DNA from: Neonectria sp. B-13
Taxonomy: Eukaryota; Ascomycota; Sordariomycetes; Hypocreales; Nectriaceae
Assembly (NCBI GenBank): GCA_002682825.1
Contig: NOKP01000008.1
Location: 1,682,033 to 1,746,032, forward strand
Reading direction: 5' to 3'
DNA length: 64,000 nucleotides
Shown piece by piece: positions 11,274 through 22,638 of the stretch. The notes under the pieces were generated by a model. That model was not told the origin of the DNA. It saw nothing but the letters and a program-made list of their open reading frames with translations, and ran no database searches. Position 1 is the first letter of the stretch. The number at the start of each line of letters is the position of its first letter. The translations under genes and the position numbers were made by a program.

Positions 11274-12985
11274 TCGTCTGGTCTCGATGAACCAAGATTG
11301 TCGTTCCAACATCTTTTCATAGCATTGGCCAGAACGGATCTGGTCAAGCTTGGCTGCACTTTATGACTGAACGATGTACATTAGGGAACATCACATAGGA
11401 GCATTTCGGCGACTTGCGGTCGCAATTATTTGCATTAGTAGTGGTCTTTTCATTTGCGCGTCTTGTTTCTTCGTCGTCGGCTTCGTCTGGGGTGATGTTT
11501 CTGGACGTGCGACGCGGTGCAATGATACCCCAAAGGGGGAGAGGAGTGTCGATAGTGGAGGCGGAGGGAAAAGGATGTGTTTTTTAGTGTATGTTGATAA
11601 GAGGGCGTTTCAGGAATGAATGAGTTGCGTTGATTTGACTACAAGTCCATTATTACCTTTCTACGGTGTCATCGATGCTTGTACCTTGGTCCTCGGTCTT
11701 TATGGGTTGGTGACTGAAGGGGTATACCTGCGAGCGTGTACGGATAGAGCAGGCTTGCTTGAATCATGTCATCCTTGTCCAGTTCAGCCGCACTTTGTCT
11801 TACCAAACAAGCTCAGCTACCACATGCCCGCTCACAGTAGGGACGAAGTCAGAAACAGTCAGATGGAAGTTGAGGAATAAAAGTCTCTTAATAACTACTC
11901 ACATAATGTCAGCCCCGAAGTCCATATGTGAACAACTTATTCATGGAACCGTAGAGGCCTTTGCAGTTAATCGTCGTGGTCCATTGTCTCGTTTAGTGAC
12001 TTTTCCTACTGTTAGTTGCTTTCCATTGAAGTTTCTATTCTAAGATAGTTCCAAGTCACTACGCAGTCAATCTGTCAACACGATCATCCGATGTCAGTAC
12101 TTGGTTACAGTCACAGCACAAGAAAGATATCACATACATATTTTCCCACAAAGGTTCGTCTGACCCCCTTGACCTCCTCAACAACCTAGATGACATGTAG
12201 GATTAATCCATCTATAAAAAGACATTCCTTTCCCGCTAGGATAGATATAAATCAAGAGCCTCTCATCATCCTAGATCTTAATCATCGGGTGTGACGGAAG
12301 AGTGCGCTACCACGCGGCGCACTATGCTGGCTCATGTGAAACTGCTGTCCTCGGCGTTGGACTTGGGCATAAAAACCACCGTGGCTTCAACTGGCAAAAT
12401 GCGGTGCTATCATCGCAAGGACAAGAGTCCCTATGAGTTCATGACAGGAGGAGGTGGTGAGAGCATCATCTCTTGCAACACAATGAAGCTAGTGTTTGCA
12501 GGCGGGGACTCCTGGTGTGATAGCATAGCTCCAAGCCTCGAAAACAAAAACAAAACAAAACCCGCGCCCAGTCGTGTCTATTGTACACACTTCTTACAAA
12601 GTTCTGTTGTTTCTTGAGGATTGGGACCGGGTGCGGCTGCACTGGACCTCAAGGCGGAATATAGTTAGATCGTGCGTGGCGCACGGCATGCGGAGTCGGC
12701 GTGCGGAGTGCGGCACAGCTAGTCTGTAACTGGTGACGTCGTCGATTAGCGTTGACCCAGTTTCTTGCAAGTCATTGTAAGTCATCATTCGGTGAGAGGA
12801 CGACCACAGCGCTAATCGAATTGAGTTTGCGGTCTCGAAGCATGGTATTAAAATGAGTTTCGTAACCGTCTACCGGTATCTACCCAAGTCTATGATAACC
12901 TTGGTCCTGCCCGTTTACTCATAAATGGACGCCGGCAATGTTGTCACCAATCCTGACAATAATGCAAAAAAGGAAAATGACTTCA
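11274..12985. other. 1.7 kb convergent intergenic region
   Basis: Lies between the 3' ends of EDC4 and the PAP2-type gene. TATA-like strings occur on the + strand at about 12211-12222 and 12244-12251. They are followed only by a 97-codon ATG frame near 12324 that shows no recognisable protein. No RNA gene seen. Confidence 0.5.
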
Positions 12986-14122
12986 TTACATCCTCTTGGG
13001 AACGACCCTCGTCTTGGGATCCACTAGATCTAGCCGGTTGAAAAGGGGCGCAAAGACCCAGTCCTGGATGGGCTTCAGGATGAGCACAATCTCGTTGATT
13101 CTCCAGCCCAGGAATGGGATCATGGCACCGACGGCGGCGTCCGTCAGGAAGTGGTTGGCCGTGGCGGTGATGGTGATGAGCATCGCTGTGGGCCAGAGAG
13201 GAGCAATGATTCGCAGGGGTCGGTGGGGAGAGAAGCGACACAAGGTGACGGCGAAGAACAGAGCGGTGCCGAAGTGCAGGCTGGGCATGGCGGCAATGGT
13301 GAGCTGGAAGCGGTTGTTGTTCCAGGCGTTGCCGCCGGGCTTGCTGTGTAGGATGTCGATGTAACCGTACTCCTTGGGGAGCAGACGGGGAGGCGAGCAG
13401 CGCCACAGAGTCACAATGACGAAGGCAATGACATTGTCGGCGGCAATGGTGCGGCGGACGCGCTGGAAGGTCGACGTCGGGAGGAAGGTGTAGATGTAGA
13501 CCAGGAAACAAACGCCAACGCTAATGTGCGAGTAGTAGATATTGGCCAAAATGGGCATCAGCCAAGCCTGCTCCTTCATGATATACGCCTGGAATCGCTG
13601 CTCGATGTCGATACCGAGGAAGCCTTCAAAGGCGAGGATCTGGAGAGCGTGGTCACGGGCGCGGATGAAGATGGCCTCGTTGCCGGCAATCATCCTTGCA
13701 GAAAAGGCTCGAAGAACTTGGTAGATCCTGCGCGCTGTCAGTGTCTGTACCAGCCAGAGCAACAACTCATCATCCATCATACCAGTATGTCATGTTCCAG
13801 TACCAGATCTCGACGAGGAAGGGGTAGGCGTTAAAGAAACGGGAGAGCAGGCGGAAGAGCACGTTGGGGGACTTTCGAACAGGCCTCTCGGAATGAAGGA
13901 CGGTAGGCTTCAACGGAGGGGAGGAACCGGCGTAGCGATCGCCTGACTCGAGGTCATCGTCGAGGATCTCCTGGGGAAGGCTCTGGTTGCCGCGGCGTCG
14001 GTTGATGAGGCATCCTACAGTGAAGACCAGCACAATGACTGAAAGGTCAGCTTGAAAGCGTAGGGGCAATATCAAGGCGACTTACTGGCCGGCTCAACGA
14101 CGTTCTTCGCTAACTTGGTCAT
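12986..14122 (-). CDS. PAP2-superfamily membrane phosphatase-like protein
   Basis: Three exons on the minus strand: 14086-14122, 13783-14038 and 12986-13727. The introns are 47 nt (GTAAGT to TTCAG) and 55 nt (GTATGA to GCGCAG). Phases agree and give 344 residues. The protein starts MTKLAKNVVEPA and has a hydrophobic segment, IIVLVFTVGCLI. After a hydrophilic loop come four or more membrane segments. The PAP2 signatures are MPSLHFGTALFF and TATANHFLTDAAVGAM, corresponding to the family's SxxH and HxxxD-type motifs. These resemble the PAP2_3 group that includes inositol-phosphorylceramide synthase and related enzymes. Substrate cannot be read from sequence. An earlier AG (13738) would break the frame, so GCGCAG is the supported acceptor. 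Confidence 0.83.
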
Positions 14123-17100
14123 GAGTGCGGTTACTTGTCACGGACAAGACAAGCGAATATGAGATGTTCGATATCGAAAATCAGGGAGAGCAATCACACG
14201 GTTCGAACCGTAAAAGTACGGCAACTCAAAGACGAAAGAGCAAAGGAAGGTCAAGCCAGGCTGGAACGAGCGAGGAACGTGGGCGCGAGGTCGAAGGACA
14301 CCTGTGGATTATGTAGGGAAGGAAGGGGGAGGGGAACCAAGGGAACCAAGGGAACCAAGGGAACCAAGGGAACCAAACAAGGAGTCGGGGTTGAGGCAAA
14401 CAAGTAATAAGTCGGCAGGTACGAAAAGGACAAAGTAGGTCACCAGTAACCAATAACCAGCAACCGGTGACGAATAGCCAGGCACGAGGAACCTGGCCAG
14501 CAAAGCTTACCTTCAGAGGCTTGGGCATCCGCATGCAAGCCAAAGGGCTGTTCCCCGTTGAAACCCACCTGTACAAATTTACCAGCCGATGAGAGAGACT
14601 AGAAAACAGGCACAGGGTTTCTTGCCGGGGTTGGCGTAGGGTGCTAATAATAAAGCATCACCCTCTTCCAATTGCTCGTCCGGCGGGGAGAGAGCACCGA
14701 TGTGCGTGCGTTTGCGCCCGTGGTGACCTGGACGCAATACAACGACGGCCCCGGGGTGGAGGATCAGCCCGTTCTGCCGCCGCGTTGTTCGTTGTTCGTT
14801 GTTCGGTTTTCTGGGGCCCTCAGCCGAGGCTGACTCTTACAGTACATGTTCAAGACCCAGTAAAGGAGACATGCGGCGCGCAGGGCCGGAGCAATTCGCA
14901 CGTCCAGACAGACAGACCTACCAGAACAAGGTGGGATTGACGGGGACATTGCTGGCAGCTGAAGTACGTTGGAAAGCTTGATTCGCGCTTTGCACGTGCC
15001 GGATTGCCCAAAGAGGCACTGCCCGTGGTGGCATTTCTCACATGGTGGATCCCACTCCCGCTGGCAAAGCCTCACGCCTCTGTGGAAGCCGCTACAACGT
15101 CAACCGCTCGGGTTACTAAAGCGAAGCGGGCACAGCGCTGCGGCCCCGGGAAGGGATCGCCTAGCGGGCTTTTGCCGTCCATTATCTTTCCGTCGGGTGG
15201 TGGCCATTGGACCTGGTCCACGGCAAATGTCGACAACGAGCCTCCCTCCCGCACACCCCCCGGTGACGGCATTGGCTATGCCGGGCTGGTCGTCCCGCAG
15301 TAGTGTATCCGGAGCTGGGACAGGCAGAAGGCTACCTCATTTCTGCCTCATCTTTGGGTCATCTTTAACTAGAGCGGCCGTTGCGTTGTGGGTTGGGTGC
15401 GTGTTCCAATGGTGTGGCAAGTTTGATCAAGGAAGCGCTGAGAGGTCAGCAGAACCAAGCCACCACGATGCGCTGCCTAGCTGGCTGCCTTGGACCCCAA
15501 CCGAGTCGGAGGGAGGCCAGGCGTCATAGATGCCGATTCCAGAAAACGCCGTCCCGGGAAGCAGAGGCAGAAGCGGAGTTGAGGGGGGGAGAGCTGAGAG
15601 CGGGTGCGAATCGCGTCCGCAACCCACCGCCGGAGTTTTTTGCCTCGTCACTCGCTCCAGATCATCCATCCATCAAGGAGACATTTGCCGTGATGCGATG
15701 GCCAGGATGCAGATCCCTGGCTGGGCGCGCTCATGACACGTTTTCCCCGGGGTAGACCAGCAAAATGGCTCAATGAATACGGGTCTGACAACTTTGCAAC
15801 ATGCTGATGAACATGCTAATATCGACGTCTCTCGGACTCTCTCCCCCTTTCTGCCATCTTACATCCATACAGCGTACATACCCACAACGTACATACCCAC
15901 GGGCCTCCTCCTTCCAACGGGGAATGCGCAGTGACGGGTTTTACTTTTTTAATCGCATTCGCACGTCGTGTAGCGCGCGGCGGATGGATGCGGATGCGAG
16001 AAGATGCGAGCGACGATGCGAGATTCGACACCGTGCCACAGTGGTCGTGGGATTACGCTCATCACCCCCTCTCTGGACCCAATGAGGCTGTGAGACCGAA
16101 TTTAGGTCCATCTACGGCTGAGAAGATGACCGTCTTCGTGCTTGACACAGTTTACCTCACTTGCTACGCTGTCACTGCCACTCTTTCATTCGTCAATTCA
16201 CTATAGGCACACCTGATGTTTCGTACGTACTGCCTGTTGAAAGATATCGGACTCGGCGCCTCTCCCGCACCGCCGGCTCTTCCCTCTCCGTTGTCCGACG
16301 GCGCCCGCGGCCACGGCGACTCGGAGTCTATGAAGACCAACCCCCTGGTTCAAGGAGCGGGGCCGCCTCATTTAAACCGCCGTCGTTGCCCCTGTCTAAC
16401 CCGAATTGATTCGATGCCCATCGCACGGTCTACCGATTTCGACAGGCACGAACGTGGGCGCATCGAAGAAAAGCCCGCCCCGGATCTCGCGGGATCGTGA
16501 GACGAATTGTGGCGCCAGGGTCTGTGGTTTGACACCAGCTCAAATCTCCAAGAAGCAGCCTATGTCCGCCCCAGACCTTGAAGTATTGTCGATGCTCATA
16601 TGTCTCTCTCTCTCGCTCGCTCTTCGTGTACTTTATACGCACACTCCTGCTCTGCAACTATCGCAGCAGGCTACCGCTGAAGTTGCATGCAACCTCGCCC
16701 TAGGGCTGACTGCACCGCCAGCAAGAACCAAAGCTCGCACAAGGCACCCAACTAAGCTTTCTCATGCCTTATCCCAGTTTGAACTAGGATTCTGTCGATT
16801 GATGGTCCTCTTAGTTGGATGTCAGGTACGTACGTGTAGACGAGCCCCCCCGCCGTTACGCAACGAGCATGCGTACGCAGCGAATGAACCATCGAACCCT
16901 GGTTCACACGACATGGCCATCGCTAGCTCGTTGGCCCTCCCCACAGACCAGAGCAGGACGCCCGAGCGAAGATGCGAGTGCGAGGAATGCCATGGTGAAG
17001 GCATTGCTATTGCCACAGTCCGGTAGGAAGTAGCATTTATGTGAATAGGGTCTTGACATGTAATATCCTGCCTGGTATACTCACACCTCTCAAGCCAAAT

Positions 17101-17262
17101 CCTACGGTCCACAATCTCACTCGCAGATAAGCGGTAAGCTTCAAAGCCACCGAGACAACCTCAGAGAGAGACATCAGACGCGCGTCGTCGTCACCTCGTT
17201 TGGGGGCGGGCATACGGTTCCAATTTCAACATCATTTCATCAACGCGTTATGCAGTCTATGT
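14123..17262. other. 3.1 kb gene-poor region
   Basis: Between the PAP2-type gene start and the 3' end of the MDR oxidoreductase gene. It contains a perfect 9-bp tandem repeat (14332-14376) and a 15-bp duplication at 15873-15900. Several open frames of up to 200 codons are Arg/Pro/Ser-rich and do not look coding. I see no tRNA, transposon ends or recognisable gene. Confidence 0.5.
14332..14376. repeat. Five perfect copies of GGGAACCAA
   Basis: The 9-bp unit GGGAACCAA is repeated five times without a mismatch, about 210 bp upstream of the PAP2-type start codon. On the transcribed strand it reads TTGGTTCCC. Confidence 0.95.
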
Positions 17263-18460
17263 CTACTTGTCAGCCACCTTGATGACAACCTTGCCAAAGT
17301 GCGCCCCGCTGTGCAGGAACTCGAAGGCCTTGTCGGCCTCGTCCATGGCGAAGACGCGGCTCACGACGGGGCGGATCTTGTGCCGCTCGTAGAAGCGCAC
17401 CATCTCTTCGAAGCGGTCGCGCGGCCCGTTGAGGATCCCCCGCAGCGTCACGTTGCGCCGTAGAGCCAGCACGTTGACGTTGAGCTGGCGCGCGCCCGGC
17501 GTCTCTTCGTCCTCCTTGCCCGTCAGGTAGCCCACGCAGTTGATCAGCCCGCCGAACGACACGCACTCGAAGCTCTTGCGCAGCGTGCGCGCCCCGCCCG
17601 TCTCGAAGATGATGGACGCCCCGGCGCCCTTGGTCTCCGCCAGCACCGGCTCCTGCCACTCCCAGTGCGTCTGGTAGTTGATGCCGAAGTCCGCCCCGAG
17701 CTCCGACTTGGCCCGCGCCAGCTTGTCGTCCGACGACGACGTGATGATGGTCTTGAGCCCGGCCGCCCGTGCGATCTGGAGGCCCGCCACCGCCACCCCG
17801 CCCGTGCCTTGTAGCAGCACCGTCTCCTTCTTCTTGGCCCCGTCCGCCGGCTCGCCCAGCGGCCGCATGCCGTTGATGCACATCCACGCCGTCACCGACG
17901 CGATGGGTAGGCACGCCGCCTCCTCCGCCGTCATGTAGTCCGGCGCCACCACGAGGGCCTCGCCGGGGAAGCAGCGGTACTCGGTCAGCACGCCCGGGAG
18001 CGGGAGCCCGAGCCCGGTCGCCATGTCGGCCTCGGTGACCTGGCCCGTCAGGTGGCCCTGGTTGAAGATGGACATGACCCGCGTGCCCGCCTTGATCCTC
18101 GACGACTTGCTCTCCACCACGATGCCGCACATGTCCGAGCACGGCACCAGAGGCTCTGAGTCTTGCACTCTCTGGTGATGGTTGTAGAGGCCCATGACCA
18201 CTACGTAGAAAGTCAGCACCAAGCCCACCTATCGCATCGCTATATGTCGTAGACTCACCCTCGGTATCGCGGTAGTTGAGGCTCACGGCCAACACCTTGA
18301 CCAGCACCTCGCCATCCTTGGGCTGTGGCACATCGGCCTCTGCAAACTTGAGCTTGTCCAGCCCGTCCTGGGAGGTTGTCCACTGCTTGTTGACTGATGC
18401 CACGGCCATGGCGGGTGCGCGATTTCGAAATGGTAGGATTGACTGGATGAAGCCTGACAT
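17263..18460 (-). CDS. MDR-family NAD(P)-dependent oxidoreductase, zinc-independent type
   Basis: Exon 1 is 18259-18460 and exon 2 is 17263-18200, joined across a 58-nt intron (GTGAGT to CGTAG), for 379 residues. The order is a GroES-like N-domain, then a Rossmann fold with the nucleotide loop GTGGVAVAGLQIARAAG, then the C-terminal part of the N-domain fold (AFEFLHSGAHFGKVVIKV). The zinc-ADH signature GHE is replaced by CSDMCGIV, so catalytic zinc is unlikely and a quinone-reductase/enoyl-reductase-like role is inferred. A second ATG at 18409 (MAVASVNKQW) has a strong CCGCCATGG context and gives 362 residues. The extra N-terminal 17 residues are Arg-containing and could be a mitochondrial presequence. 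A TATA element lies 67 nt upstream of the first ATG. No biosynthetic partners are adjacent. Confidence 0.87.
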
Positions 18461-19871
18461 GATGAGCCAGTGATTTCTGGGAATCCTGTAAAACGTCCCC
18501 AGGTCTGGTCGGTAAACGGATGCCTTCTTATATGCACAATTCAATGACGTCCACAACGGTTCTCATCGACACACCAAGCCCGCTATCACTGACGGATGGC
18601 AAACCTAGCCTCATCAGGGTTAAAAGTGGTGCCCCAAACAACGTGTTGCAGATCTGATTTACGTACAGATTAATAAGCAATATTGTTCAACCACCGTTCT
18701 CGGCTTCTTCAAGGTCTCTTGTTCAACAGTTTCGTCCGCACTTGAGACGCCGATGGTACAATTCGCCAGTGCGGTCGGCTTCTTGCCCTTCATTTGTCAC
18801 CCAACATCTAAATCATCATCACCTTAATGCGGCAGTACAAACAATGGCAAAAACTTGAGATGTATTCTTTCGCACAAGGCGCGCTGCGTATCCAGATACA
18901 TGACCCCTCCTCTCCTACCATCACGCAATCTCCTCCCAAGATATCTCAATGCATGCAACAGCCTCCCCCCATCAAATACACGCGACCAGTTTAATTCCCA
19001 TTCAACAATGCAGCCTTCAGAAACACCAGTGTCAAGAGCTCCTCCTCTTCACCTCGTATATCGCATCGCGACCAGGCGGATCCAGAATTAGTCGAGAGAA
19101 GAGAGAGCCAGACACCAACCGACCGCAAAACAAAAACCAAAATAAAACATATGCAAACTCAAACGGTAAAAACTTTTTTTCTTTTTCCTTTCCAACTGCT
19201 CCTCTCAGTTTCCACATGCTCTCGCCACATCACCATCACGTCCGCGTACCACCCATGAGCGCGCCCAGGGCAAGACCGGGGACTCGCGTGTCGTCTTCAC
19301 GTCTTCACGGTCATCTCGGGCGGCCAGACAGGATATTATGGTGGGTATAGTAGTAGTCGTCGTCGTCGCCGAAGCAACTCTCCCAGCGCTGACGCAGAGC
19401 AACAGCCTGAGGAGAAGCCCGTGTAGCTGTCTAGACGTAACGTCGTAAAAGCGTCATAATCGTCAAGTAATGGTCGTAGGTCTTGTCGGGGTACATTTGA
19501 GGGTATTCCAGGCTTGCGCTGACAAGCGTCTCGTGACCTTCCGTATGGTTGCCCATGTGCTGAATAATTCCTGTATCCTGTATCCTGATCTCCTCTTCCA
19601 TACTCATCGAAGTTGCATCATCATCAAATCGCGAGACAAGGGGCTTTGCCTCTGCTGATTTCGGGTTGTCGTAAAAAAATCCCACGTAAAACTATATGCG
19701 AGGAGCTCCAACGAGCTCCACTGGCGATTCACCCAGCTAAGTCAGTATTACAAGTCGTAAAATCAAAATGCCGTGCATGATGTCGGTACTGCGTCGCATT
19801 CATTAACGTCAACCGTTGCAGGCAGCAAGCGTCAAATGGCGGCGTCAGAACTAGATCGACCTCGGCAACTC
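18461..19871. other. 1.4 kb intergenic region
   Basis: Contains the MDR gene promoter on one side and the PIN4-like gene's 3' UTR on the other. An 84-codon frame at 19431-19685 on the minus strand begins with GTG and is best read as 3' UTR. Nothing else is supported. Confidence 0.5.
18527..18535 (-). promoter_or_regulatory. TATA element of the MDR oxidoreductase gene
   Basis: On the minus strand the sequence reads GCATATAAG, 67 nt upstream of the first ATG at 18460. That spacing implies a 5' leader of roughly 35-40 nt if the first ATG is used. Confidence 0.5.
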
Positions 19872-21844
19872 CTAGTGATACCGAGAGGCATTGGTAGAGC
19901 TGGAGCCGACACGTGCACCGTTGTCAGATGAATCTACACACGTTAGCGAGATACGCATAATTAAGGGACCATATCACATACCGCTGCCGCGTTGAACATG
20001 GCCATTGGCGCGACGTCCGGCGAACCCGCCGGTCGTCTCCCACTCGGGTCCGCGGGGCTGCCGCTCAGGAGCGCCCTTTGCGCTGCCGTTTGCACCAGGT
20101 CGCTGGCTGCCGATAGCACCGGGAGTGCTTCTGGCTTGGTTCTGGAGGGCGCCTGGCTCGAAGGAGCCGAGGCTCAAGCCGCTAAGGCTGTTGAGAAGAG
20201 CGGCATCGTTCTTAGGGCCTGGAGTGCCAGTGCTACCAGGGTGTACAGGCTGGGACATGCCACCTCCCACGTAGTCCCCAAACCGGGCGGCCGAGCCAGC
20301 ACCGATATTCATACCGCTCTGGCCTAGGTAGCTAGAGGAGGCCTGCGAAGGGCTAGGGGTGAAAGAGCGAAGATCGGCGAAGCTCTTGGCGGCTCTGAGG
20401 TTGTTGGGGATTCCGTTGCCGTCTGGGCTTCCGGGAAGCTCGAGGGTAGGACCCTGCCGGCCTAGGACATGATTGTAGGCATTGCTAGCGGTTCGCGAGT
20501 CGCGATCGGCGGCAAAGTCAAACGTCGCCGCGCGGCTCAGTCCTCGCTTATGCATGTCTAGGCTGTTGGCGGGCTGGTTGTGTACGTTGGCGGTGGGTGA
20601 AGGCTGCTGGCGCTTGAGCACCGTAAGCTGCCGCGAGTCGGCCTCGCCGATAGACTGGTGCTCTAGACCCATGTGGTGCGCAAGGATATGAATGGACCGA
20701 CGGTGCTCAGGGGCGATGCCTGGAGGGAAGACGAGAATCTCGCGGGAGTCGTCCCGACGAAACATGACCAGCTCGGTGTAAAAATCGAGGGTCTGGGGGT
20801 CGTTCAAATCGACGTCACCTAGCTGGTTAGTTTGATGTCATCGCGACGGCAAGAATATGCATACCAAGATGAGAGGCTGGTCCCCTCCCTTGGCTCTGGG
20901 AAAGAGCTCCAAGAGACTGAACCGAGCTCTGCTGGTGCAACATCGGGGCTCGGTGCTGCTCCTCGAGCTGGCCGCGCCTCTCTCGCTTCTCACGTTCAAT
21001 GCGCTCACGCTCAGCCTCGGGCAGCATCTTTTTGTACTCTACTCGCAGTTTGCGACCATGCACGTCCATACCGTTCATCGCCTCGATAACCATGCGGGTG
21101 TCCTCGGCAGACTGGAAGTTGGCAAACGCCAGACCTCGAAAGACTCCGTTGTCGAAGTGGTAGTTGAAGGCGTACGGCTGAGGGAGATGCATCTCCAGCA
21201 TGATGGACGCCAGCGTCTCTTTTCGAACCGCAAACGGAATGTTCTTGATCACAATGGCGGTCGGGATGAGTTGGTCGCTATCGGAGGCGGTTGATCGAAG
21301 ATCGGTCGGGGAGCCGTGTGAGCCAGGGTGATCAACTCGCAGGCCACCATTGGGCATGTTGTTACCCATGCCACCGGAGAACGGCTGGAGAGAACCGTGG
21401 ATACCAAGACCGCTGTGGTCCGTCCAGTTCTAAATATGTCAGCGGAGTCGGGTTACACCTCTCAGAATCACATACCTGAGGAAGGGCGGCGCGTCGATTG
21501 ACGCTCCTCTGTCGACCAGGGCCGTTGACGGCACCGTTAACTGTGGCAGCACCGGACGTGTTGTAGTTCCAGGCCTGGCCGTTATCCAGCATATATCCTG
21601 GCATACCTCCTGCCATGTTCTCCATACCTCGCGGGTTGTAACCACCACCGCCAAGCCGATCAGCGGGATACAAGGCGGATGAGCCTAGCGGGGTGTTGTC
21701 GAAGGGGCGCTGCGACTGGCGGGGGAGCGACATGCCGGCATTAAATCCACCGGCACCGCCATAGTTCGGCCTCGAAGAGCTGGGAGAACGGCTGTTTGAC
21801 GTGCCGTAATCCATGTAACCTAGGTCGTGTGGTTGTTGTGTCAT
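19872..21844 (-). CDS. PIN4: RRM-R3H RNA-binding protein, PIN4/Cip2-like
   Basis: Four exons on the minus strand: 21476-21844, 20865-21429, 19982-20818 and 19872-19933. All three introns are 46-48 nt with GTATGT or GTATGC donors and phases that close, giving 610 residues. After a Gly/Ser/Asn-rich N-terminus there is an RRM at about 178-258 (PTAIVIKNIPFAVRKE for RNP2, FRGLAFANF for RNP1). An R3H domain follows at about 312-380 (HILAHHMGLEHQSI), then a disordered Ser/Pro/Gly tail ending NASRYH. The RRM plus R3H order matches budding-yeast Pin4/Mdt1 and fission-yeast Cip1/Cip2, post-transcriptional regulators in cell-cycle and stress responses. The 21-residue terminal exon was recovered only by splicing; without it the protein would end at ...RGSGM. 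Upstream lies an unusually long gene-free region. Confidence 0.9.
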
Positions 21845-22399
21845 TGTCCCGAGGGAATCCAGTGTGGCAGGCGACTAGGGTCCGTGAAGGAAGCAACGCA
21901 GGATGTGATGATGCGCGATGATCAAAGTCGCAACATCAATCGACTCGTCGGAGGTTCGCAGTCGCGTGATCAAGGGAGCCGCAAATGACGGGGCAGTGTC
22001 GCCTGATATAGATGAATCCTTCGGTTGAATCCAAGGATTTGAATGACGCCTGGTGGATCGTGACTGGATGGACGATTGCTAGGACCAGCGTACAGTTTTA
22101 GCCAACGAGAGCAGCGGAGCCGATTCTGACGGGTTGTCAAGTGGCGACTGGTGAAGACGACCGACACAGTGAAGGAGGCCGAGTTTTGCAAGCGTGGCGT
22201 AGAAAGCGTCAGGGCGTCAGGTTGGTCGCCTTGTGCGTGTACCTCTAGACGTAGATCTAGACAAGCTGAAGCCGCTGAAGGACCGCTACCTACGTACGGG
22301 AGAGTTGCAAAAGGGGCGAGGGGCTGTTTCCTCGAAAGGAATCGTCGTCTCGTGTCGTGCCTTGTCGTGAGGTGGCCGGCTTGGTGAGAGCGTCGACGA

Positions 22400-22483
22400 C
22401 GAAGGGAGGGAAGAGAAGAGGAGAGGAGAGAAGAGGAGGTGAAGGAGAAGGAAGGACGAGAGGGGAGAAGAAAAGGAGAAGGG
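22400..22483. repeat. Purine tract (pyrimidine tract on PIN4-like sense strand)
   Basis: About 84 bases that are almost entirely A and G on the + strand, interrupted by one T (22440) and one C. It lies 560-640 bp upstream of the PIN4-like start. On the sense strand it is a CT-rich tract, common just before fungal transcription start sites. Confidence 0.8.
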
Positions 22484-22618
22484 ACCAGCTCAGCAAAGGT
22501 CCGCGATGATCTGGAACAGGAAACGGAGACGGGAGGAAGGGGATACGGGGGTGAGCCGTGTGGTGTGTGGTTGGGGAGGTGACGGTGACAGGACAAGGAG
22601 TCAAGGAGTCAAGGACCT

Positions 22619-22638
22619 GGACAGGACAGGACAGGACA
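22619..22638. repeat. Four GGACA pentamer copies
   Basis: Four tandem GGACA units, preceded by a looser GACAGGACAAGGAGTCAAGG stretch from about 22585. Confidence 0.8.

Noticed and set aside
14969..15529. 186-codon + strand frame
   Set aside because: Arg/Pro/Ser-rich, no domain, lies in a gene-poor region and starts at a non-ATG codon.
16406..17026. 206-codon + strand frame
   Set aside because: No recognisable sequence, unlikely composition and no start context; probably chance.
19431..19685. 84-codon minus-strand frame after the PIN4-like gene
   Set aside because: Begins with GTG, lies in the likely 3' UTR, no domain.
21970..22596. 208-codon minus-strand frame upstream of the PIN4-like gene
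   Set aside because: Ser/Arg/Leu-rich read-through of the CT-rich leader; no homology recalled.
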